NCBI RefSeq assembly: GCF_020184175.1
Contig: NC_065530.1
Coordinates: 59,621,260 to 59,685,259 of the forward strand
Source of the DNA: Aphis gossypii
Taxonomy: Eukaryota > Arthropoda > Insecta > Hemiptera > Aphididae
DNA length: 64,000 nucleotides
Direction: 5' to 3'
Below, one piece after another: positions 40,254-51,300 of the stretch (within the stretch, counting starts at the first letter, position 1; each line of letters starts with the position of its first letter). Made by a program: the position numbers and the translations under genes. Below the pieces are notes generated by a model. The model was given only the letters and a program-made list of their open reading frames with translations, searched no databases and was not told the DNA's origin.

Positions 40254-40740
40254 TTTAATTTTGTAATGAAAAAGTGTAAATTTTTAGTGATTTTGAATTT
40301 AGGTATTACTAGTTAATAAATATCTACCTAAGTAAATTTAACAAAAATTAAAAAATAAACAAACTATAATAACTATTAGCAATTATAGTATGTTTATTAG
40401 TAATAAATATGAATATAATGCTAATTTTTACTATTGGCCAAATCTAAATGCAATTTATTATGAAACAATTATTTTCCAAATATCTAATATTATTCACATT
40501 ATCCGTCAATTCGTATTTTATTGGCCGAACAAGTACAGTGAACTTTATACTACCTACAACCTACTATATGTCTTTTATATATATATAGGTACATAATTAT
40601 TATACAACAACTATTAAATTAAATTAGATACATAGCTTATAAATTATATATTATACGGAATAAAGGGTTTAAATATTAAATGTATGACAGTATTATATGA
40701 TATAACTAATATTAGATTGATAACTTATTATATACGTAGT

Positions 40741-40925
40741 GTAGGAACTTACTCATGTACCTGTCTTCCGCCGTGTAGGAACTAACATAGTAATTACGTA
40801 GGCACCTTTTTTTTTGTGTGTAAAAACTTACACATCACATACCTATGTAGGAAATAGGAATTAACGTATGTAATTGTCTACCTGTTACTCTCGTATAAGA
40901 ACTTACGATTCCCCCTTTTATATAC
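40741..40925. repeat. cluster of degenerate GTAGGAACTTAC-type words
   Basis: GTGTAGGAACTTAC, GTGTAGGAACTAAC, GTGTAAAAACTTACAC, GTAGGAAATAGG and GTATAAGAACTTAC occur within 185 bp at irregular spacing. This may be a decayed tandem repeat upstream of the hAT element at 41000. Confidence 0.4.
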
Positions 40926-40999
40926 CTACCTAAGAGCAGTGTGTATAATGAAGAAATTGTATACTCTACTTGTTATATTATGAAAATATTTAATGTAGG

Positions 41000-41163
41000 C
41001 AGGGCCACAGCTAGTGGGGGGGGGGGGCTAGGGGAGTCTTTTGCCCCGGGCGGCAAATTTTTAGGGGCGGCAAAACATATAAATTATTGGGGCTGAGTGA
41101 TGGAAAGAGAGGCGGCAAAATTAGAGCTTGCCCCTCCTAGAATAATGTGTGGCTGCGGCCCTG
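41000..41163. mobile_element. non-autonomous hAT-like miniature element, 164 bp
   Basis: It starts CAGGGCCACAGCTA and ends with the inverse of CAGGGCCGCAGCCA. AATGTAGG is duplicated exactly on both sides (40992-40999 and 41164-41171), the 8-bp target duplication expected of hAT transposition. The interior is GC-rich (G-run, repeated GGCGGCAAA) and has no coding capacity. Confidence 0.85.
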
Positions 41164-41312
41164 AATGTAGGTACCTTATCATGAGCGCGTAGTACATAGG
41201 TAATCCACACGGACCACACGAGTTAGAATGGTTAACATAATATGAAACATCGACAATTAAAATGCTGACAGTCAAAATATCGACTAACTAAATAACTTTT
41301 AAGTGTTGAATA

Positions 41313-41725
41313 ATTTGGAGAAGATAAAGAATTTGGTCTTTTAGTTCGAAATTTGATTGCTCTTGTTTTTTTGCCACCTGTTAAAATTCCGTCAGCGTTC
41401 ATTGAAGTTAAGAATAAGTTAGAACATGAATCAAGAATAGAAGAACTCATAAAATGGTTCGAAGATAATCCTATATTCTCGGCTGTCAAAGAAAAATCCT
41501 ATAAAAAGGCATTAGTCCATTAGTGCTTTATCACTATTTCTTTCAGAACTATGTCAACTGTGGTTGTTTTTGGACAAAATAATAATATGCCAAGAATGAA
41601 AAATAATATAGAAGTATGCATAGATGTTGGGACTTTGGGAGTGTCTGGTTGGTGCTTTAGCTGTTGGTGTTTTTCATCTTCTCCGAAAACACCATAAAGA
41701 ACAACAAAATACTGTAAGTATAATA
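41313..41725 (+). pseudogene. decayed MULE-type transposase fragment
   Basis: Three consecutive fragments in different frames resemble the C-terminal part of MULE-type (FLYWCH-associated) transposases common in aphids: LIALVFLPPVKIPSAFIEV, then EELIKWFEDN and NNNMPRMKNNIE, then LVGALAVGVFHLLRKHHKEQ. Frame changes and stops separate them, so this is a broken relic rather than a gene. It sits between the hAT miniature element and the sqd promoter region. Confidence 0.6.
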
Positions 41726-42666
41726 TATACCTTTTACCTATATGAATCTTTACTTCGAGGGAAACTTCAACTGAAATCGAAATACAAAAATAAACAGAGG
41801 GAGGAACGAAAATTAAAATTTAATTTTCAATTTTCGATATTTCGTGCTTTTCGATGCAAGTCAATACTTCGACTAGGTATCGATATTTTAATCTGTTGTA
41901 GTTTCGACTCGTTTCAAATCAATATTATAATCTCCTTTTTTAGGTAAACCCATGAAGGCATGAACTAAGATATTTAGATATACTTATGTATATCATAGTT
42001 TATGGGTAAACCTACAATATAGGCACATAACCATCTATAAATGGGTATATTTAATATTATGTATACCTAATAATTAATAAAGTTTCATTAAGTTATTTAA
42101 GTTGCATTTCAGTTATTTCAATGAAAATATGTCTGTATCTACTATACATAGTAATTCGTAGGTGCCGAGTGTACATATCATTTTTATCGGGCGTATGTAT
42201 AGAGATTATATTATGTTACTGTAGCTTATTATTAATCAATATCTTACCTATACCGTAGAACAGCGAAAATAATAACTTTAAATTGTTCTAAGTTCTAAAT
42301 ATTTTGATCGTTTCATTGTGTATAGAAAATGAAAATTTAAATGTTTCAATTATTTCAAGTTTCTATGATAAATATTTTTTAAATTTTGCAATAAAATAAC
42401 TAAAATCATTATTTTTTTGATTATAAAATCGTGTATAAACAATTAAAACTTTAAATGTTAAAAAATTAAAATTATAATTGCATTCATAAAAAAAATTCCA
42501 AATGCCTATATCAATAGCTTAAGATTAGTCTTAAATATTTTAAAAATGATAGTGTATTGTATTATGTTTCTTTAATAAACAATAAATATTATATGAAAAA
42601 TAACAATAAAAATCGTTAAGAGGATACTTAATTAATATAAATTTTGTATATAAATTTTAGGTACAC

Positions 42667-42826
42667 CCAGGATTGGACAGTATCTTCAATACAATTGTAT
42701 CTTGTATCTCGATAAAATTATATGAAGTATCGAGTATTTTATATCGCGATACTTCAAAACAAAGTATCTTGTATCTATTATAGTATCTCGATACCTACTG
42801 CTTTTTGAGTATCTTGTCCAACCCTG
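42667..42826. mobile_element. miniature inverted-repeat element, 160 bp
   Basis: CCAGGATTGGACA at the left and TGTCCAACCCTG at the right form imperfect terminal inverted repeats. GTACAC is present on both sides. The interior is built from repeated GTATC/GATAC words (TATCTTGTATC, TATCTCGATAC), giving strong self-complementarity. Confidence 0.6.
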
Positions 42827-45317
42827 GTACACTTAACAACCAATTTACTAATTTACCTATTATAATATAGGTATACTATGTTGTTATTAATGTTTGAACC
42901 TTATAGATTCCCACTAAAGTATGTAGCTATCTATTAATGTAAAACTGATTTTTGAAACTCTAGTTAAAAAATTTACGAGAAATTTTATTTAAAATTTTTA
43001 AGCATTATAGGTAATTTTAAATAAAAATTTTAATATATTTTTAATAACAAAATAATTTGTTAATTTTCGTGATTTTGACAAATGTTGTCAAGTTTTTAAC
43101 TTTAAACACTTAGGTATAGGTTGCATTATTGCTTATAAATTATAATGAAAAAATGCTGAATATTATTTTTAATACATTAAAATTATGATAGGTAAGAATA
43201 ACTGGTAAACTTCGTAGTTCGTATTAATTTTTTTAGCTTTTTATTCAAAAGTAAATTGTCTACGTCCTACCATAGGTAGGTACATAAAATAAAAAGATTT
43301 CAGTCATAATTATCTCTAAACAGTAATACATAATATTTGAATTATAAAAAAAAATTAAAGGTTATCAAAATAACAATTCTAGTTTTTTTATTTTCTCATT
43401 CATTTTGTAAGTAAAAGAAATTTATAACTTTTTTATTAGATTAGCTTTTTTCCATTGAGTTCAAACAATTGTTGAGTTGTCTATGAATCTATTATAAATT
43501 TCTTTAAACTGTGTTTACTACAGATTAAATGAAATTTAATTAATCTAACAAGTAACAACCTATTATGCCTTTAGTATTTACTAATTAGCTACTAAACTTA
43601 CTTATACATTGTCATTATTCTAATGAATACGATGCAATTTGTATTGAAATGTGAAATATTACCTACCAATAAAATGTACCTACCTATACATTAATACACA
43701 TAACATATATCATATTTATAGTAAATATTACATAATACATATTAAATTTTAATAATTATAAAAATAATTATATTGATACACCTTTCGGTAATATACAAAT
43801 ATACAATGTACTACATTCAGAGATAATTGAATTTAATTAAATTTTCTTAGAACATAGAACGTAGTTGGAATAAGAGCTGACAGCCTTTCTTCCGAATTAT
43901 TTACTAATTTTTATGTCTATATAATAATGTATAATGAACTATTATATTTTTGTTACATAAAATGGCAAAATATTAAAAAAAATATCAAGCTTTTTCACTT
44001 TTCCGTATATGTATCATTATGTTAATCATCATTTTCTTTTCGTAATTTTCTCTTTTGTGCTTTGTACACCACCTAATTTACTATTTGACATCATTAATGC
44101 AAAATAAGAAAAATAAGTTATTTTTAAATAATTTAAAACATACCAAACTGAGCAATGAACATAGACAGTGTCGTAATATTATGAAAACGTGGAATCAAAG
44201 TATAATATTATAGTCTATAATAGTATGGTGTATATTGTATAATAATATATTATAATGGACAGTTTTATCTTAATTTAAATAATTATGATATTATTATATT
44301 CATTAATACTACGAACATATTTTGTTTTTATAAGTGCGAATCACAATCTATAATAATATAATACACCGTTATCTGTTGTCGACTATCGTGCAGCAACTAT
44401 AATATGTACCTACTGCATAATCACATAATTATATAATACTTAAAATATTATGATATTTATTAATATATATATTTATATATTATAATCATGTTATATATAA
44501 TATATACTAATATACTATAGAATAAATTCCAGACGATTTTTATAATTTTACAACAGCAAACAACTTATTTACAAGAATAAACATTATTTATCATCAGTAT
44601 TTATGTTCAACTATATAAATTCCAGAAGAAAATCAAGAATTTTTCCTACTGCGGCTGTGCTGCTGTGGCCTAAGGTAGCCTAATCTTAAATCCGACCCTG
44701 ACTATGATATATAGTAAAATTTTATTTTTTATATGTAAGTAGGTACGTGACCATTGTGAATTGTGAATTGTGATACGCCATAAAGCATACACCGTAAGTA
44801 TGTGCTTCCGACATTGTGCTCATGCGCAATAAAAATCGATGACGCACAGACGCGAAATTTTAAATTTTAATATAATACTATTATTATTATTGTATGATGT
44901 AAAATGTGCCGTCCAGACTGCTGACGTTTCATGGCGGTAAAAACTAAAACCCGTAAGAAATCCAATCGTCGGATCGTTTTGGTCGGGAGCACGGTCACCG
45001 TTCGTATGACATGGAACATTTATCGGAATGGGATGGTCACACTGTACGCGGTCGGCGTTACCCCGTGACCGCGTCTGACTGCGGCACACCGATCGATGCC
45101 CGCGGCCATTTTCTTTAACTATCCTACCTTAACGTCCGTCCTGCCGTCCGGTATCTATCTACGTTCATAAAATTTTTTAGCACAACAACCCGTCTCACTT
45201 TGACATCAATTCTTTCCTTTCGCTACTGTCGCCCGCCACATCGTTCGTCCCCGTCGACTACGCGTGACGGTAAAGACACAGTTCCGCCCGAAACCCAACG
45301 ACAAACACTCCGCTAAT
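42827..45317. other. upstream region and likely promoter of sqd paralogue 1
   Basis: AT-rich up to about 44800. Then a clearly GC-richer, CpG-containing block (about 44930-45317) runs into exon 1, as expected for a broadly expressed gene's promoter and 5' UTR. No TATA box was assigned. Confidence 0.45.
44650..44700. mobile_element. hAT-like element end fragment
   Basis: The segment ends TAAATCCGACCCTG, the inverse of the CAGGGTCGGATCT end seen at 33063, so it is the same family. The opposite end is not recognisable. It lies just upstream of the GC-richer sqd paralogue 1 promoter. Confidence 0.4.
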
Positions 45318-48300
45318 ATGTCAGACGAACAACCCAAGGAACAGACCAACGGCACCAACGAGAACAATGGCGTCGACCAGTCCGGCTTAGAGGAACAAGT
45401 CAAGGAGGACGACAGGTAACATTTCGCATAGGTCGTTACTTTTAATGGCTTTCCGTTTTCTAGCGGATGTCGTTATAGTAATGTATAATGTCATATTATA
45501 ATAACTAATTCCAACTGTAACCACAAACGTTTCTCAGCAAAGACTGTCAAACGTAAACATCCCTCTATTCCGATTGCCTTCCTTTGCGCGTGACGTCTTA
45601 ACCACTTTTATCACAGTCCATGGCAATCGTCATCTTATAATTCACTTAATAGGTATACGTTTCGAGTTGCCGTCCTAGACACTACAATTATGTGTGCAAA
45701 TTTTTGTGCATTGTAGTATTTTGTTAAGAAATGCACAGATATTTTTTTAGTTTCTTACCTTATGTATCTTGTAGCATTACCCATTTGAAGTTTGTTGTTT
45801 GTTTTCCATTAATATTCTCTGTGATTCATCAATGGTAGTACTAGTAATTTTTGTACCAATGACGTTACATCTTCTTAGTACTAAGGTATTTTGTAACCTT
45901 GCTAATACAATCATAATATTGGTTTGACTAAAATATCTATTGTATTGATAGTTGGACTATTTTACAATATTTATAAATGTACCTGTGTATGTGTATCAAA
46001 ATAATTATTTCCTTATCCCAATTCAAAAGGATGTATTAGATATCCCAAAAGTTAAATAATATTAGGTATTACAATTAAAGGTAATATGTATAATATTCTC
46101 ATTCATAATTTTATATTAATTGTGTAGTGTGGATTTACTTTTTATTTTTTAGAATATTCTATTAATATTTCAGGTTTATTTAGGTTTTTTTTTTTGGCAC
46201 TATTGTATCTTTTTACTTGTGTATTTGTATTAAAAATAGTCTTAATAATGAATATTATTCAAAATAATTTATTACATAACTATGAAATCAAGGGGACTGA
46301 AAAATTAAATAAAGCAAGAAAATAATGATATCTATTTAATAATACAACTATTACATTGTTAAATAGTATCCCTCATGTAAAACATTTAAATTTTTAGCCG
46401 TTATAAGTCACTCCTTACATTTGAAATAACCACATTTAATTAAACAAATTAATCTTTTAATAATCATATTATATTATCTTTAAAATTAACTATTAATATA
46501 AGACTTATCATAGCTTTTAATCGGGTCATTTCAATTAGTTAAATTTGATTAGAAATATCTTATTGAGAAATAATAAAACTAAATTATCAAAGTTTGATTT
46601 AGCCATAATATTGTAGTCCTATCAGCAAATAAACAACAGTATTATACAATGTATTTTAATACATTTTTCTTACATATAGTTAATTTATAAATTTATGTTT
46701 TGCAACTGTGTCATATAATTAACATGTTTATTATTTATTATGATTTGAAATTATTTTTCTTTTTTTCTCCTTATAATATTAAATTTGAATCATTAACTAA
46801 CCGTTTCTACAATAACCAGGATTATACAACTTATTAACCATTTTATTACAAATTTATTTTAATTTACCAATATTATTAACTGTTCTTTAGATTTTCTTAA
46901 TATTGTGTAAATTAAACTTACATTAATTTATATTACATTTCTCAATTTGAATTAAACATTTATGTAGGTATCCAAATTAATATAAACCTGAATCCTAGGT
47001 ATATATTTAACTATCTACCCTTATAATACCTTTACTTATATACTTAAAATAATTTATTTCTATTACTTAGATAGGTATTAAAAAGTATTGTATAATATTT
47101 TTTCCAAATTTCCATACAAGTATTAATAATATTTTCCTATTTAAGTTTTTATTTAGATTTGCGTTAAGAGTTTTCCAATATATAGTGATGTATTAATGAT
47201 ATTGTGTAAAATTATATTTCTTCTGTTACTGACAAATCCTAAGTAAGTATTTCTGTATTGGTCATAAAGAGACGCTACTACTATTAAATAAATTATTGTT
47301 TGGTACCTATTAATTTTAAAGCTTAAAGCCTTTAATATTGGTTTATAACAGTTTAAGTCTTAACTTAATTTGTAACTTAATAACTTTGGTTAGGCTAAAT
47401 CAATTATTTATCATGTAACTTAAGTTAGATTAATTTGTGAATTTTTTGTTTGATTTTATTTTTATTAATCATGTTAACGTATAATGTTTATATCAATAAT
47501 TGTGTTAACTTAATGAAGATCTACAAGTTGGCTTGCCTACTTCTCAAGGGTTACAAATTCTTCTCAATGGGCTTCAAGATCCTTAACTTTGGATGCATAC
47601 AAAATATTTTAACTATTATAACACAATTTGAACGAGCAGAAAAGTTCATGTAAATTATTTTCCATGATAATCTGCGTCTCTTCAGGACCGTATAGGCCTA
47701 TGTATCGATTACCTTTCAACGTGGTGTATAAATATGCGCAGGTGACGATCATGTCATTCATTGAAGAACGGATGTTTAAATTATGGACACATTGTACAAC
47801 AGGTATACGTTTGACAATGGCTGACTGATTTTATTGCGGCGACTGGCAGTATCATCACCTACCAAATGGTAGGAATCATTAAGTATTAAACAATAAATAA
47901 ATGGAGAATGAACTGTATTAATAACTTAGTATGAATTAAAATAATTAATTATGCATCGAGTTTCAGTAAAAACTGTTTTAGAGTAAATATTATATTGAAG
48001 TTCAAGAAAAAAACATTTATGCAATTTATTATGTTACAGTTCTCGTCACTAAATAATACACATATGATATTCATTGCAGAATTTGTTGGCCTAAGATTCT
48101 GTTTTGAACTACAATTTGTGGCCTGCTTGTGTAGTATTTAAAAAAAAAATTAAATAAATTATAAAACATTTTGTTCTGATGTAATTCTAATACTTATGTA
48201 TTCCGATATTATGATTAAGTTATATATATATATTTACATGTATATATATATAAAGAATTTCTTTTCTTTTTTATTTTTTTTTGGTAGGGGTAAATTTTCC

Positions 48301-51300
48301 TCATTCTCCTGATAATTAAAAAAGAAAAAAACATTAATTGTCTGCTTCAAAAATAAGTAGACAATCAATGTGTGGTTGTGGTATATTAGTATAACTAAGT
48401 AAAAAATCCATTTAAAACTGTTGGTAATGGTTAATAAACTAAATTCTGATTATCTTAAGGAAGGTTTAATGCATATACATAATTTATTTATTAATGAAAA
48501 TAAACATATAATATTTATATGAAATATAGGAAATAAATACATTTTTTTTGATCACTTATTTTTCAACTAATAAATACTCATTTTTTTCTAAATGTAATCT
48601 TTTGATTTGGATTTTTTACTTTTTAGTTTTAGAATTTCGATTAGCTGTAATTTTTTGTTATTGAGGCTTAAATGTAAATTATTAATTATGTATTTTATTT
48701 TTTATGATTCTAAATATTTATAAATTGAATTTTATTAATTATTTATTTTATAATTAATTGTATTGTTAACAATTTTTTTTTTATATATATAAAAATTCAG
48801 CTATGAGAAATATTACAAATGTACAAAACTTTCAAATACAATTCATGATTGTTAATTGAAATATATTTGAAAGTTTGTGTATCATAAATATCCTTATCTT
48901 TTTTTCCCAATCCAAGTCCTTCAAGTTCCATTACATGAAATATAAATTTTTGTTTTTTTTTTTTTTTACTATTTAATTACCACAAATATAATAATTTTAT
49001 GGCTAGGTTGTAGGTTGTTTATACAATTTATTTTATGTACATTGTTAATTTATTAAAGACATTTCATGGGAAATTGAATTTAATCATTTAAGGTGCAAAA
49101 GCAATGCTTTATATAATATTAATATTTATTTAATCAGAGGTTTGAAAAAATTTTTTAATATAAATTACCTAGTACTTGTTTTTTTTTTCTAATATTTATA
49201 CATTACTATTATTATTATAATTATTATGATTATTACTTATAAAAAGTTACTATGCTTTATATTATCTTATATTGGGGAAAATAAACGTGTAATTTATTAT
49301 CTTGTATGGGTCTTAATCTATTTTATTTTTATGAACAGCAAAATCTTAAAAATATTTTATCAAAAATTCCTTGTCTTTTGATTGTATCCAATTTTCACTT
49401 ATTTAAAACCAATATAACAATGTTATATCTAATTTGATTTATTTAATTTTAGGAAATTATTTGTTGGCGGTTTAAGCTGGGAAACAACAGAAAGTGAGTA
49501 ATATTTTTCTTCTAAATAATATTAGTTTAAATTTGAGCTCTATTAATATAAATTATTTCCTATGTTAATGTTTTTTACAAACACATTTTATTCCCATTAA
49601 TAATTCTATGTCAATAGTATATAAATTAAATACCTAGGTATTTATAAATCTCCAAGTTAACTGAAAATAAAAATTTATTTTAACATGAATAATCTTGTCC
49701 TCTTCAATTAATAATTCTGATAATTTTCATGCATTTAAACTCATAACAGTTATTTTAACGGCTACACCTTGCCTATATTAATAATAATATATTTTTTTTA
49801 CTTGCAGAGGAATTAAAAGAACATTTTGTTCAATATGGAGAAATCACTAACATTAGTTTGAAGACTGATCCTGCAACTGGACGTTCCAGGGGATTTGCTT
49901 TTATAATTTTTAAGTCTGTTGACGGATTAAATAATGTAAAGTTACATTTTTATTGTATTTTTTGCTTAAATTTTTTTTAAAAAACAATTTGTTCTTCAAA
50001 TAGGCATTTGCAGCGGGTGACCATGTCATCAATGGAAAGAAAATTGATCCTAAAAAAGCTAAAGCAAAACAAGAAAAAGTGTTTGTAGGTGGTTTACCGT
50101 CAGATGTTACCAATGATGAAATTAAAGAATTTTTTGGAAAATGGGGTGTTATTGTGAACTTAGAAGTTCCCTTTGACAAAATGAAAAACCAACGTAAAGG
50201 TTATTGTTTTATCACTTACGAATCCAGTGATAAAGTTCAAGATCTTTTTAAAACTGCCAAACAAACAATTAAAGGCAAAGAAGTATGTGCCAAACATTAA
50301 ATTATTTATTAATTTTATAGGTATTTTATTTTGATATTTTTATAGGTGGATGTTAAAAAAGCAGCACCCAAGCCTGCGAATCCATATGCTAACCCCAAAG
50401 CAATGAGGGGACGAGGAGCAGCCCGTGGAGGTAAACAAAATTTCTATATATATTTATATTTAGCCATTTAAGATAAAACGTAAATTTAACCATTTGAGAA
50501 AAAAATATTTACTTTATTTTGAATTGTGTTGAGTATAGAAGAAAAGCATTTGTTTCTTTTATTCGAAAATTTAGTATATCTATCTATCTATTTTAAATTA
50601 AAATTAAATATTTAAATATTCCAAACCAAATTTTTTTCAGAAACTTAATCTTAATGGTTATTATTAATACATATTCATTTTTAATAAATATAATTTTGTT
50701 CCCCCTAAAAAATAATTATGATGTGTCCTTTCTGTTTTATCTATTGAATTACTATAACTATTAGTTTCAAAAATTGTTTTTTATTAGTTTAAACCAAATA
50801 TTTATCTACATCGGTCTCAAATATACAATGAAATTTGCTTCTTTATTTATGCTAGAAAATATTTATATGTTTGATATCTAAGCTATTGATCAATATTATC
50901 ATGTAAAATAAATAATCATATGTTTATGAAGTATGTTAAGAAAGTACTGTGAAATATAGGTTTCATAAGTTATTTAATATCAAACCAAAAATATAATATT
51001 TGTTTTTGTATTATAATTAGGGTATGATAAATTTGATCCAATCTACAAAGTATTTTTTTTTGTATATGAAATTTGTTTTAGTTAATTTGTGATCAATATT
51101 AATTATTAGTATTGCGTCCCAGGTTTTTTTTCTTTTATATATGTATATTTATTACTAGTTGTAATTAATAACTTATGTAGTGTTTATGTAAATCATTTTA
51201 GTGTTTTATGAAATAATTTTCAGTAGAAATCCTTATTCCAGAGGTAAAAGGTGAGTGTTATTGGGGGAAAAAATAAAATGACAATTGAGTTAACTATAGT

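Noticed and set aside
44820..45089. Minus-strand open frame of 89 codons
   Set aside because: Falls in the GC-rich promoter block of sqd paralogue 1. No domain and no splice context.
45206..45403. Minus-strand open frame of 65 codons
   Set aside because: Shadow of sqd paralogue 1 exon 1 and its GC-rich leader.
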